From positions 2,356,001-2,420,000 of the forward strand of contig WHVY01000001.1 in the NCBI GenBank assembly GCA_022266195.1: a stretch of DNA of 64,000 nt. The letters run 5' to 3'. Within the stretch, counting starts at the first letter, position 1; every line of letters starts with the position of its first letter. A program made the position numbers and the translations under genes. This DNA is from Tetranychus cinnabarinus (lineage: Eukaryota > Arthropoda > Arachnida > Trombidiformes > Tetranychidae). This document shows, one piece after another, positions 33,449 to 46,551 of this stretch. The notes under the pieces are model-generated. The model was not told where the DNA came from and searched no databases. It saw nothing but the letters and a program-made list of their open reading frames with translations.

Positions 33449-36400
33449 TCTCTTCCATTTTTTTAACGGACACCTGTTTTTAGCTAAAGGAACGGAAAAT
33501 AGCCATCAATGTACCGTAAATAATTTAGCTGCACCAAGCTAACGAGTTTGTTCAGTAAAACAGTTTATCATGAAACAAGCCAATATACAGTTTTAAGGGA
33601 ACACTGTTAAATAATCAATCTACTTATCACTGATGGGAAAAAAATCTCTAACCATAGTTAAATTCAAGTTAATTTTTTGTTATGTTGCGTTTTGATTTGA
33701 TGATCTATAGCAATACGAATACATAAACACACAAAATCTCATGCTTTCTCTCTCAGCTGTTACCCAAATGTCTCAAACCCAAACCAACTCTAAATTGTAT
33801 ATTGGATTTATTCTTGGATTATATATACATACCTGAAGATATATAAATTCATAGAGAAAATCACTTTTATATAAAAACATCACAATTGATTAATTATAAA
33901 ACAAAGTAATCAAATTTTGCAATCTCCATGTTATTATTACATCATGTTGTTATCGTTGTCTCTCACTCTTTTGTTGTCTCGCCTCTTGAAAATCTTGTAC
34001 AATATAACTTTATCCGGGTCATCCTTTCTTTTTAATGTAATAACCTTTAACCTATTGAAAAAAAGAAATGAAAGAACTAAAGATTAAATTTACTAATAAT
34101 AATCAATTTATTAAATAACCTCTTGATCAAAAAAAGAGATACAAACATTGTGATTCACTCAAAGAGCCTTAATCCATTGCTCGTGAAGGTTAAAACGATT
34201 GGATGAGCAATTCAAAGGAATTACGATTACTGATAGGAAAAACGAGATAAACTTACTTTTAACTGTGAAATTCATGAATTGATCAGAATGCAGATTTTAT
34301 AACGCGTTTATCGAGATATGAAAAGCAATAATAATTATAATAACTGAACCAAGAATGAAGATCAAAAGGTGCCATTCATGGTGATGCCAATGGAGATAAG
34401 ATTTCAATTTCACACATATTTTGATCACCCTTCAAGAAAATTTTAAAACGCTTTTATAAATTTTCATTAACAATTAAACCATATTAAGCTGATAAATTGA
34501 TTTAGATTTAAATTAGACAATAAAGATAACTAGAAATAAGCAGAGTTACGAGGTTGGTGTAAAATTATCAATTTTGAATTAAAAATCGTTTTATTATCAG
34601 TAGCGAGAGATCTCTACAGATGGCGTTCGAGTATCACAATTGAATAAATTTTTACTCAATTGAAAAAATTAATAAATGCGACTTTAATCCTTTCAGTATT
34701 AATATACTGTTTATAGTTGATTTGAAATCAAATCTAGTTCCACATTTTGATCATAATCCAAGGAAAGATAAGAGATGAAGTCAGAATAAGGACCAAATTA
34801 ATTCATTTGATTACGTTATTGTAAAATATTTTCAAATTATTATCATAGGAATGATAATTTGAAGCTTTTGTTAGAAACCTGATTAAATCTGAAGCAAAAT
34901 TGTAAGCTTTTGTCATTTTCAATGATAATCATTCTCGATAATTACTTGATTAGCAAAAAGTAAGGCAAAACAGTCAATCTTTTCAACCTTCTAATATGTT
35001 CAAGATAATGATAACTCTGAATGAATTTGAATATTTAAACAATCAATAATATAGTGAAAGCTAATAAAGTGACTAATATTAGTCCATGAAACAGTTAACA
35101 TTTGATGAGGAAACTCTCAGCCTTTTTAAAATTCATTACCAGATGGTGATGTTTGTTTATTGGAATTTGTAACAATCACAATTGTTCTTAATTAGAAATA
35201 AAATGATTTCTTTAGCTCTTTGGATGTACAATCATGTATAATCATGACCAGATCATGGAGATTCGGTTGAATGTAGAGTCAAGTACAATAAGAAGTGAGA
35301 TTTTTCAACGGCTACACCAACAAAATGCAGATAAATTCATTTTTCATCAAGTGTTTCAGGTAGGATGTTGATCTTTTGATACAAATTACTTATCAAATAA
35401 TAATTCTAACTATGAGCAGGAGTAAGCTTGAATAAGAGATGATGAACCTTTTCACCAACCAGAAAATTCATATTGTAATACTGCACTACTTGAAGTGATG
35501 TATTCCTTGTTGAGATCAAATATTGAAATCTTAAACCAACCACGAAGAGAAGCACAATAAAGAAGCATTTATTTAATGACAATTAGATTACATGACAATG
35601 ATATTATATGTCACAATGATAAACCCAATGAGTACTGACAAGTTGTGAGAAGCAGACAGTTAGTAACAAACCGATTTGATGATTTAGTCAAAAGTGTTAA
35701 CAATCCATGAACATAAAACTTGTACTTGCAGCCGATTAACCATAAAAAAGTCGCATAATCTGACTAATTAAAACTTAATATTAGAAGGTAATTGTTCTGC
35801 CATAAATTAAAGTTCGGTAATAATTTTATAATAACATAATTAAATTGAAAAAACGAGAAAATTCACTCTTCTTGAAACAAAAAACGCGTTGTTTTGTATA
35901 TTACTTGTGCTCATTAATACAAGATGGCAGTACCTAATGAAACCTGAAATTGAATTTTAAAATTTAAAATTTACATTTATTAAGCTAATTTGTTGTCAAT
36001 GATTAGTTTATCACTTAACTAATTTTATTAACGACAAAAACAAATTGCCGTTTAAAAAAGAGTCGCTAATTTACAATAGTATTTTCATTCATCATGAAAT
36101 GATTCAACAGTTTTACGATTAACTATATTTTACCTTTCAATTGCCATTGTTTCTTTCACTGTTTTGGTAGTTAAGTGGTAATTTAGATTAATTATTTGTT
36201 TCGCTTTCTCAATACTTAGCTTCAAGCTATTATTAAAAATGATATAACCTGTCACTTGAGGTCAAAGGTGTTGTTAGTTTTTTTATAGTTGGCCTTTTAC
36301 TGCTACAAAACAGTTGAAACTTAAAAACAAGCAGCTTTAATCGAGAAAAAAAGGTTAACTGCGATTCCGGGTTTTGATCGTATTTGCTGATTAATTTTGA

Positions 36401-39400
36401 CCTTTCCAATATTTTGATAATGATTAACAAATTATTATTATTATTATTATGGTTATCATTATTGGTGCTGTTGCTGTGATAGAATGAAGAAAGAGAATGA
36501 AGAAGATAAAATCGCTTCCAGGTTTTCACTTTTTTCTCCTTCTATTACTTTTCATGATCATGACTACTTTTTCAATGTTTACCTTCTCCATCTCGCTTAT
36601 TTTAGAGGAGAGAAAGAGAAAGCGTATAATGATGAGGATTATAAGGATTATGATGATTATGATGGTTTAAATTTTTACCCTAAAGACATGCAAATATCAC
36701 TTATTCATTGATTCCGCTTATTGAAAGTTGACCTAGACGCGATCGAGCTCCAACTAACATACACAAAGCAAAACACATTTCAACTAAAAATGAGATGAAG
36801 GCCACTTTCTTCGATTTAATCTAATTAATCACTGTTCAGCTAATTGAAATGTTTCGTCTTCACCATCTTTTAGTTTACAGACTGTTGAAGAAACAAGCAT
36901 TCTTCACCAGTAATCGGGTGAAAATGTAGATGAAAGTAACAGGTTAAGCCTTCCATTGCTAAGTTCACCCTTTGTAGTTGATGGTTTATCTGGTTTGCTG
37001 GTTTATTGGTTTATTGGACACCAAAACTTCCTTTGAACAAGGTTGACTGTCTCCGAGCAGCATTGATTGAAGGGCAATCATTTAATAAAACTGGACAACT
37101 TATGATGCTGATGTCGACTGATAACTCAATAGGAGCCTCCAAGTTGCCTATTAACCATTTTCAACCAGTTCACCTTTTATCCCTTTGAGGCTTATCGGAA
37201 ACCTTGCCATTCCTAGACTTCACTGGTATAAATGACAGTTAAACCCATATGTGACATTGAAATACAAGAATATCATTAATAGATCCATTTAAATGGTATT
37301 TCAAGTTGATGATTTCATATCTTGTAGTTCGAGAATCTTCGGCAATCAAGCATGTGGAATGAGATGAGACATTCATGAGATATTACCATTATTGGCTATG
37401 GAAAGGAAAATAACAGAAATTATTGGTTAGCTGAAAACAATTAGGCTCCTAGTTACGGTGAATGTGGCAACACACGTTACCACATTGAATGAAATCATAA
37501 TAATCAATGTGAAATTGTCAATATTGCTAATTATACAACTTTGATGAGCAATGTGAAATGTTCAAACCTAAGTAATCGCTGTTTGTAAAAACCAAGCTTG
37601 TAAAATCTGAAACAAGGAATGGATAAAAATTTCACCGTCAACTCGTAAGATAAACAATATTGATTAAAGTACCATTAAATAATTGAGTAACCAATCCACA
37701 ATCACCGTTTCCACCAAAAAAAGCAATTGAAACCACTCAACATAGAAGGTCTGGTGTGATTGTTCCAACTTTTTACCATTGACCTTACCATTGTTTGAAT
37801 AAATAGCACCCAACTACAGTTTATTATAATAAGAGTAGGAAAACAATTAAAAATAAGACTTACATTATTAAAAGTGGAAATGATTTCTTGTCCAACTGTG
37901 ATTATGTTAAATTTTAAAGTTGACAAAAAAAGACAAAGGATATTTCTTTGTGGTAAAAATCAGCCAATTGGATTGCTCTCTTTTTGCAAAAGTTAATTAC
38001 GCGCGATTATCAAATTCTCTTGCATTTATTATACCATTCATTGATTAAGCAATGATAATGTTAATAATAATTGTATTAATAAAAGTAACATTAACGACAG
38101 TGATAGTAATAATAATAATAATAATAGCAATAATAGTATAATCGTTTGGTGTTGCTTTTTTTTCAAATCAAACAATCTTAACCAAGAGCATAAAAATGAA
38201 AAACACTCTGAACAGCACTTCTACTAACTACTACCACCACTAATCAAAAGTAATCATTTAATTTCAAAAAACCCACACAAAGTCAAGGAGTTTGTCAAGG
38301 TCGTAATTAATTAGACTTTAACTGTTCGAAGTAAAAGTATTATTAATTTAATCGAACACATTTCAATCAACTAAATACAGTTTGCTGGTTCACCGATAAT
38401 CTGGAGAGGCAAAAGTGGGTTCTTGGTGAGGCTGGCATTTGATTACTTCAAAGTTGAAGACAATTTAACAGTGTAAGACAACTAGATTTGTAGAGATTAA
38501 TTATTCACATATTGTTGAAATCTGTATGTTAATCAATGAAAGTTAACCCAATTTTAATGGAAAGTCAATAATTAATGCAATTCCCGCACACGTTCCCAAT
38601 CAATAAATGTATAATGTATGTTAGTTAGCCGAAAAAAAAACGTTGCGTTGTAAAACTCAATCAACTCTTACGGTTTGTTAACTACTCAACCAACTAATCA
38701 ACTTTGAACAGACACACAACAAAATAATTTAATAATTGTTGGTGAACAAAAACTAAAATTTAAAATACTAAAGTCAGGTTTAATTCAACCTGAAAATATA
38801 ACCTGATCATGGATTGTAAAGAAGTGAAAAGGGAAGAGATGATGATGATGATGATTATGATGATTGTGATAGTGATGGTGGTGATAATGATTAGGAAGAT
38901 AAATTGATTAAATTGATTCTTTCATTTTTAATAAGCTTTTGTTTGAGTGAAAAATGTAATGTTGAAGCAAAAAATTACGAGTAAATAAATGGAAGTGAAG
39001 CCAACAAAATGGTTAAAGAAAAAAGGGAAAAGAGTTGATTATATTGTGAATCAGAGCAAATAATTAGCCTACTTAGTATATCTTATTGGTGTCTTAATTC
39101 TTGTATTCAATTTGAAATATGATAAATTTTTGTTAATTTTGTTGAAATTTATTGAGTGTAAAATGAAGGCAAAAAAAGGTAATCACGAATAAGAAAAGAC
39201 TTTCTGTTTTGAATTTTTGTGTCTCCTTTTTTTTTAATAAATTCAAACGAAACAAACAGTTGATACAATTCAAAGGTAAAAATAAGAAGCATTCGTTTAA
39301 ATTTAAACATATAAATTGATTGTTTGTAGGTAAGAATAGTGAGGCAAACAAAAAATAGTTGAATTTGATGACAAAATGGATCGGCAAAATGTTTATGAAT

Positions 39401-39460
39401 ATCGTATTCAGGTTTGACCAATTTTGCCGCCATTGGGTTTGGATGTGAGTTTATGGACAG
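33449..39460. other. Intergenic between Jun and the first MID1IP1-like gene
   Basis: No supported gene. Simple repeats include ATT units at 36431-36450, AAT units at 38106-38127 and GAT units at 38848-38875. Confidence 0.4.
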
Positions 39461-40225
39461 CTAATTGATTGAATTAATGTAAGATTCTGATATTTGATCA
39501 GCACTTTTAGAGAAACGAGTTAAAATTGATTGAATTCCTTGTATGTGAAGTCGAAGTAGATTAACAATATATTCGGGTGAAGATTCGGCAATTGAAGGCT
39601 CATTTTCACGGGATTGATTTGGAGTTGATGATGATGTTGAAGATGATGATGAACAGCATTCAGAGTCTGAATCAGAAGAGGGAGAAGAACTGGTCGATTC
39701 ATCGTCAGAGTTTCTACTGTAGCTGTTTAATGAAGAGAAACCATCATCTGAATCTGAACATTTGCATGAAGAGGACAATTTCTTGCTCAATCCGCTAAGA
39801 TCACCTTCAGCTATCCTTAATGGTGTTCCTCCTGTTGTTGATACATTTGAATTTACATTAATCTGGTTGTTGTTTCTATTGTTGTTGCAGTTGTTGTTAA
39901 TATTATTATTACAGTTATTGATGGATAAAATATTATTGGCAGAGGTAAAGTTGCAAGATTTACTTTGATCATCTTCAAATCGAGCTATTGTTAATTCATC
40001 TTTTAGACGATTAAGTAATTGATGAAGTGTTTGTAGATCGAAACATTCAGGCAAATCGGTTGATGGTTGTGTAGATGAATTGTTATTTAAATCAGTCAAT
40101 AGTGATGGAATCATGACAGTCTCATTCATTTCATCAACATCTCGGACAAATTTACAAATTGTATTGACGAAACTTGATCGACTTGAACCAAGAATCACTG
40201 AGGTTAAATCATTTGTTCTTGGCAT
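39461..40225 (-). CDS. MID1IP1: Spot14/MID1IP1 family protein, copy A
   Basis: 254 residues, single exon. The N-terminal block (about 15-47, with FVRDVDEMNETVMIPSLLTD) matches the start of MID1-interacting protein 1, where NNMDQTVMVPSLLRD is typical. The C-terminal block (about 220-254, LLRLHIQGIQSILTRFSK...) matches its LRGLHTVLSKLT helix. Between lie Asn-rich and Ser/Asp-rich low-complexity stretches, longer than in vertebrate members. In vertebrates this family promotes acetyl-CoA carboxylase polymerisation and lipogenesis; that role here is by homology only. The protein is identical to the copy at 45787-46551, on the opposite strand and transcribed away from it. Confidence 0.8.
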   Translation of the reverse strand: MPRTNDLTSVILGSSRSSFVNTICKFVRDVDEMNETVMIPSLLTDLNNNSSTQPSTDLPECFDLQTLHQLLNRLKDELTIARFEDDQSKSCNFTSANNILSINNCNNNINNNCNNNRNNNQINVNSNVSTTGGTPLRIAEGDLSGLSKKLSSSCKCSDSDDGFSSLNSYSRNSDDESTSSSPSSDSDSECCSSSSSTSSSTPNQSRENEPSIAESSPEYIVNLLRLHIQGIQSILTRFSKSADQISESYINSIN

Positions 40226-40454
40226 TTTTGTTTTTTGGATAAAGAGTTTGTTATTTGACTTGAGTTGAGTTGGTAATTGGTAAAGTTGATTGATTTAAAT
40301 GAATAGATGACTTGGGAACAGTTGAATAAAATATTAGAAGCAATCAATGTTTAAAAGATGGTTTTGTCTTGTCTTAGTTGATGGCGAGAAACAAACTGGT
40401 AATCCAATAGAGATGGTGATCACTAGTAGTGTTGACTTGATGTTAATATCACAG
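39462..40454 (-). repeat. Inverted repeat arm A (993 bp)
   Basis: Reverse complement of 45558-46550, with no mismatch in the parts compared; the arm contains a whole Spot14/MID1IP1-like coding region and about 230 bases upstream of it. All overlapping ORFs in both copies translate identically in several frames, which leaves little room for even silent differences. The arm ends inside the stop codon (TAG here, TAA in the other copy). Confidence 0.95.
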
Positions 40455-42290
40455 AAGACTGAATCAAAGTTATTAATAAATTGAGTTTCTTGTTGAACGC
40501 TAATAATAAGGGGTGAATAAAGGATGAAATGAAACAAAACAACCAAACAAAAGACACAAACTAATGGTAAATGAAAAATATCAATCCCTTTTTGATTGTT
40601 CAAATAGCGTCTCTTTCAACATTTAAACATTTACATCCAGCTTCCTTGATTCATCCAATACAGAGAAGAAGACAACTAAGAAGGTTAGATGAAGATAAAG
40701 ATGATGAAGAAGATGAAGGAGTCAAATGAAGGAGCTGAATGAAGGTTTAAGATTTTTCATTAAAGTTAAACATTATCATTATTTATTGGGACTCACGTTT
40801 TTCATGTTCACTTTCTACTCACTAACTTATCTTGATTAATAAACACAAACCCTCTCACACTCACTATCTCACTCACTTTACTTGCTCCTTTGCTTTCCCT
40901 TCTTCATTCTACTCACTCAGCTGATGATAGTAATTTAAAATTAATAATCAAATCAAAATATATTAAAATTATTTAACTTTTAACTTCGCGATTCAGGTCA
41001 TTTGACTTGGTATCTCCCCGTATTTGTGTTTTATATACATTTTGGTTTTTTGTACATAAAACGAATGGAAAAAACTGCTACAACAACAACAGCAAACTGT
41101 ACGACTACTGTTGTTAACTTGATGTTAACTTAATTATTTACTTTACAGCAATTCCCAATCTTTAACAATCTGTTAGGTTTTCCGATCATCATTGTTGCTG
41201 CTTGAGCCATTATTAACCAATAATATTATTATCATCATCATTTAGCAGCTAAAGGCTAAATTATAATTTAATAATATAATAACGTTAATATTTAGTTGTT
41301 GTTTTTTTCAATGCCATTGTCTTTTGTGTGTTTTGTGTTTGGGTTGTTTCGTTCAAATCCTTTCGATAATTGCACTTTTTGAGCAACTATTTTAGAGGAC
41401 TAGGCCATTTTTCGTCAAAGTTGACCTTTAATTCGACTATGTTTTTCTCACTGATAAGGAAGAACAGTTGTAGATAAGCTTCATGTTAATGGCTATGAAG
41501 GTGGCTGTAAAATTATGCTCTTGGTTGCCAGTCTTTTCCAAGTCTCCTCACTGGCCACTTTATTGTTCAACTTGATAATTTTTGCCATTTTAAATTAACT
41601 TTTTTCAGGTATATTTTGCTGTTTTCTGGCTTTCCATGGTTTGCTGATTTGTTCACAGTTTAAAATCCAAAACGGATGGACTCAAGGACCTGTCAAACAA
41701 AAAAAAATACAAATCTTGATTAATAATAAACAAAAAAAGTTGATCTATTGATCAGCGTTTCAAGATGGCAATTGTGTTGTTAACATGGCCAATCTGCATG
41801 TAAATATGATGAAATAAGATTTGATATATCTCAACAAAAAGTTAGAGCCCCTCAATTAGCTTCAACCAAAGCGGATTCAAGGATAAAAAATAACACACAA
41901 ATTATCATGATAATTTCATGAAAATTTTATCAGTGTTTATTTTTATTGAAATGAGTGGTTCAGCCAAAGATTCTTGACTATACGATATGATCATGATTGG
42001 AGAAAAGTTTTAAAATTAAAAGTCACTTGGACGATGGTAAACAGTGATCAATAGTCAGCTTGAGAGTTCCTTAAAATATCCAATAGGAGAAATCCTATTC
42101 AAAAACATACTATTTTAAAATATCCAAAACAAAGGCGAAGTATGCTTTTTACTTTTACATTTTTGGTAATTTATACTCTTTTAGAAAGGCATTTTAGGAG
42201 TATATGTAAAATTGTCTTTCGAGTAAAGTGTGCGGTGAAAAAATCTGGTGCCTCAACTGTTGATCGACACAATCCATTGTTTCTTTTCCT
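40455..42290. other. Spacer between inverted arms, left part
   Basis: No gene. Sequence at 42194-42262 is a degenerate copy of a repeat found in the receptor cluster at about 58908-58970 (shared blocks AGGAGTATATGT and TGTCTTTCGAG). Confidence 0.5.
42194..42262. repeat. Dispersed repeat, copy related to 58908-58970
   Basis: Shares TTAGGAGTATATGT, TGTCTTTCGAG, AAAG and ATCTGGTGC in the same order and spacing as the copy at 58908-58970; a weaker version is at about 61430-61495. Class of element unknown. Confidence 0.6.
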
Positions 42291-42299
42291 AATGTGATC

Positions 42300-42840
42300 A
42301 CCTCATTGAAGCTTATCGATTTTCTCGAATTGGTACCTTCATCTTCGAAGCGTCCATTGTTGTACCTAAAATTTACTCAAAAGATTTCCATTCATCAGCT
42401 GGACCAGTTATTCATTATATTACTGGATTTTTCATTTTACACAATATTTTAGGCAATTTTATACAAATTATTCGTCACCAAAGCACCATTAAAGGAAAAT
42501 TGTTGCTATTCAGCAATCAGCCATCATCATCCTTCTCATCAAAAACATCTTCAGCAAACAATCAGCGCTACTGTTTTACCTGTGAAACTTACCTACCACC
42601 AAGATCATACCACTGTTCATCTTGCGGTGTCTGTATTCTTAAACGAGACCATCATTGTACCTTTGCTCGAGCTTGTATTTTTTCTGGTTCATGATTCGTT
42701 GAAATCAATCAAAGAATCCATTAAGATGGAATCAAGTCAAATATTATCGTATATACTTATCTCTTTATTTCTTATTTTTCTGATTGCGCTTTTTATTCTG
42801 CGTTATATTCAGCCTTTCGGCATTTCCGGGTGGTAATGAT
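42300..42840 (+). pseudogene. DHHC palmitoyltransferase fragment, broken
   Basis: The frame from about 42300 to 42694 reads a hydrophobic segment (ITGFFILHNILGNFIQII), then a cysteine-rich domain CFTCETYLPPRSYHCSSCGVC followed by ILKRDHHC. This is the zinc-binding and catalytic core of ZDHHC S-acyltransferases, which attach palmitate to proteins at Golgi or other membranes. Straight after DHHCTF the family sequence is lost (ARACIFSGS, stop), where an NCVG-type block and two more membrane segments are expected. A hydrophobic stretch in another frame (about 42740-42830) may be the displaced remainder. An intact splice after the DHHC cannot be excluded, but I see no good donor. It lies in the spacer between the inverted MID1IP1-like copies. 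Confidence 0.6.
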
Positions 42841-45557
42841 TATTCAATTGTTTCAAGTGTCTCACCCAGGAATCGAGATCAATGTCATCCGTTTGTGTTT
42901 CTTTCTATTTTTTTTAATAGACTTTATAAACTAATTGTTAGGGATTTTGTAGATTCTATTCATTTCAATATATATGTATATTCACTAATTATTAGTGACT
43001 TATACTTCAGTATTTAGTTGAAGGCTGAGTTTTTGCTATTATCATTAGTAAGCATTGGAAAAATATAATGAACAATTAACAGGAAACAATAATTTTAAAT
43101 TAAATCTACCTAGATCGATGACAATTAAAACTAAATTGTCAGTTGAAAGACAATATATTTACAACAAAATGTTCAAAGCTCACAATCCAAGGTTTCATTT
43201 TTTCAGAATGAAATTTTCATTTTTGGCAAAAATTGAGCTCAATATTGGCCAATATTAAACAAACAAGATCAACCAGTGATTCCAACTGCCACCTTATAAT
43301 GTAATTTATATAATCAATGAGCATTGATAATTTGGTAATCAAAGAGAGATTAAGTTGATTATATAAGATTTGTTGATAAAAAATTTAGAAAAGATCAAAG
43401 AAAAAAAACGGAAAAACCAAGATTAACTGACCTCTCATTATCCTTCAAATCTTTAGATTTATTTCACTTAATCTATTTTATACCTTTTTTTCATCCTTTT
43501 AATAGGTTGGTGATTCCAATATTACAATCGAGGCTATTTGCATGGTTCATGGTCAAGAAAGTGTAATCTATAAAGTAAAGTGTCTAGCAACCAGTTGACC
43601 AATTTTCAAGCCAATGATTGAACAATCCACAGATTGAAGCATTTTCAAGTCAATATTGACATTTACATTTAACAATGGCAAAGACATGTACGTGAGAAAA
43701 GGCATCAATACATGAATTATCCTTTGGTTGTCCTTTGATTGACTATTGATTGCTGATAAATTGTCCAGTGTATCAATATTCGAGGTTTTCCACCGAGGTT
43801 ACCCAACAAGGATTCAGGAGCCCAAACTAATCATGGCTACTCACAGCCCTTGTGAACCAAGGCTTTTGTAAAATATGTAAAGCATTGGTAATATCCTTTT
43901 TTTAATGTTAATTTACGGTCGATATTAATCAATTGTCCTTACAGATTACAATCTGGTTACAAAGCATGCAGCAAAAATTAGCTTGACCAAGAAGGTGAAG
44001 ATGTAGCAGAAACACACACATTAGAGTAAGGACACAGCCCAAGAAAAAGGTAAATAACTGTTGAGCAAAACTCTCATGGGATACTCAAGGAAATTTCATT
44101 GGAGAGTCTCCCTGTAAAATTGCAACAGATTTGGTGTTGACTGTGAAAATATTATATAAAGACATTTAACTAGCAATTAATTGCCCTGGATAAAACAGCT
44201 TCATGGGCTTTTCAGGTTATCACTTAAGGACAAAACGCGTGCTTAGAAGGCAAGAAAAATAACTCTAACAAAAATATTAAGCATGAATAAGTAAAATAAA
44301 GGTAAAAATCTGAATACAAGATAAGAAATAATGAAATGTAAGGATTGAGAAAAGTATTAACCCTCCTTGAAGCGTTGAATAACCATGAAGTAACCTTCTG
44401 TTTGCTCAGGGCAATGATATTTTATGTCTCATCCGCCGTAAGCATTACATCGTGTTTAAGGTTAAATGCATCACAATCAAACCAATACCACCATAATCTT
44501 AACCACTAACCACCACCACCACCTCCACCATCAACCTCTGCCTCCTCCTCTCCTCAATGATACCAATGTTTGAATGACAAGGTTCTCGGCAAACCAGGGT
44601 TTTCCTATCCTAATCATCACCTGTTAACATGTATTATATATCATTTCATTTTTTTTATTTAGTGCTATTATTTATTATCATTGGTTGTCTGGGAATTAAT
44701 TTGCTGACATTTACTATATTATCTGATTTTGGTAATGAAATGGTATCCCAATGAGGAAATATAAAGCTAATCAAACCCAGGAAAAAAAAGGGCAACATGT
44801 TTAACAAGGTCCAATCTGCACTTAATTTCAATCACATGTTTGGAAATGTTCAATGTTAACCAGAGTTAACACGATTAAATCCAAGCCAATCAACCTGCTA
44901 ATTGACTTATCCGCTGATGAATGATGGCTTTAGTCATGATCGGCTTAAACAAACCTTGTGCTTTGCTGTCTCTAGGATTAACTTTATGCTAATTGAGTTT
45001 CCATGCTTAATGGGTTTCTTTGGAGACATTTTTTCACTTCAAAATACTCTATGTTGGCCAATTTTGAATTTAGGTTTATTTGGTAAACTGATCGATTTCA
45101 CATTGAACCAACTATTGGAAAAAAAATTGCATCAATCAAGTTGATAGTTGATTAAATGGTACTTTGCACCTTTCAATTACCCCTTTTGTTTGGTTGCGCA
45201 GATCAAGACCAAACCATCAAGACCATCAAGACCATCAAACCTGTTTAAATTCTGGAAAATCCAAAATCCAAGTTCCATACTATTCAGAAAAAAAACCCAA
45301 ACAAACGAGCCTTCAGGTAATGAGCAGCAAGAGAGTCTTGAAAAAAAAGAGAGTCAGTTTAAGAGCGTTAAAAAGGTTGGTTAGTGAGTAAACTGACAAG
45401 TAAGAAGATTACAAAAGACGTTGATAGTTGATATTGCCAGTTTGAATCAGACAATCTGATTTCATTTGTCCTGATTGGTTAAGCTAATAACATTCAATTT
45501 TTACCATAGCTTGTGAAAACATATTTTTACAACTTCAACTCATTACAAGTTTTACTC
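42841..45557. other. Spacer between inverted arms, right part
   Basis: No supported gene. CCA-rich repeats occur at about 44508-44530 and a short tandem of ATCAAGACC at 45201-45236. ORFs here lack conserved character. Confidence 0.4.
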
Positions 45558-46550
45558 CTGTGATATTAACATCAAGTCAACACTACTAGTGATCACCATC
45601 TCTATTGGATTACCAGTTTGTTTCTCGCCATCAACTAAGACAAGACAAAACCATCTTTTAAACATTGATTGCTTCTAATATTTTATTCAACTGTTCCCAA
45701 GTCATCTATTCATTTAAATCAATCAACTTTACCAATTACCAACTCAACTCAAGTCAAATAACAAACTCTTTATCCAAAAAACAAAAATGCCAAGAACAAA
45801 TGATTTAACCTCAGTGATTCTTGGTTCAAGTCGATCAAGTTTCGTCAATACAATTTGTAAATTTGTCCGAGATGTTGATGAAATGAATGAGACTGTCATG
45901 ATTCCATCACTATTGACTGATTTAAATAACAATTCATCTACACAACCATCAACCGATTTGCCTGAATGTTTCGATCTACAAACACTTCATCAATTACTTA
46001 ATCGTCTAAAAGATGAATTAACAATAGCTCGATTTGAAGATGATCAAAGTAAATCTTGCAACTTTACCTCTGCCAATAATATTTTATCCATCAATAACTG
46101 TAATAATAATATTAACAACAACTGCAACAACAATAGAAACAACAACCAGATTAATGTAAATTCAAATGTATCAACAACAGGAGGAACACCATTAAGGATA
46201 GCTGAAGGTGATCTTAGCGGATTGAGCAAGAAATTGTCCTCTTCATGCAAATGTTCAGATTCAGATGATGGTTTCTCTTCATTAAACAGCTACAGTAGAA
46301 ACTCTGACGATGAATCGACCAGTTCTTCTCCCTCTTCTGATTCAGACTCTGAATGCTGTTCATCATCATCTTCAACATCATCATCAACTCCAAATCAATC
46401 CCGTGAAAATGAGCCTTCAATTGCCGAATCTTCACCCGAATATATTGTTAATCTACTTCGACTTCACATACAAGGAATTCAATCAATTTTAACTCGTTTC
46501 TCTAAAAGTGCTGATCAAATATCAGAATCATACATTAATTCAATCAATTA
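45558..46550 (+). repeat. Inverted repeat arm B (993 bp)
   Basis: Mirror of 39462-40454. Homology starts at CTGTGATATTAAC and stops at the TA of the stop codon, so the 3' UTRs of the two gene copies are unrelated. Confidence 0.95.
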
Positions 46551-46551
46551 A
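45787..46551 (+). CDS. MID1IP1: Spot14/MID1IP1 family protein, copy B
   Basis: Identical in all 254 residues to copy A (39461-40225) and identical in DNA as far as I compared, including about 230 bases of upstream sequence, which may carry the same core promoter. Conserved N- and C-terminal blocks are as in copy A. The stop is TAA here against TAG in copy A. The 3' flank is unique and has an AATAAA at about 46663, so this copy can make its own transcript. Which copy is ancestral cannot be decided from the window. Confidence 0.8.
   Translation: MPRTNDLTSVILGSSRSSFVNTICKFVRDVDEMNETVMIPSLLTDLNNNSSTQPSTDLPECFDLQTLHQLLNRLKDELTIARFEDDQSKSCNFTSANNILSINNCNNNINNNCNNNRNNNQINVNSNVSTTGGTPLRIAEGDLSGLSKKLSSSCKCSDSDDGFSSLNSYSRNSDDESTSSSPSSDSDSECCSSSSSTSSSTPNQSRENEPSIAESSPEYIVNLLRLHIQGIQSILTRFSKSADQISESYINSIN

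Noticed and set aside
36484..36711. ORF rich in Asp/Tyr near a GAT repeat
   Set aside because: Product of simple-repeat sequence.
45148..45391. ORF with Lys/Ser/Pro-rich product upstream of MID1IP1 copy B
   Set aside because: Built on a short tandem repeat; not present upstream of copy A; no motif.
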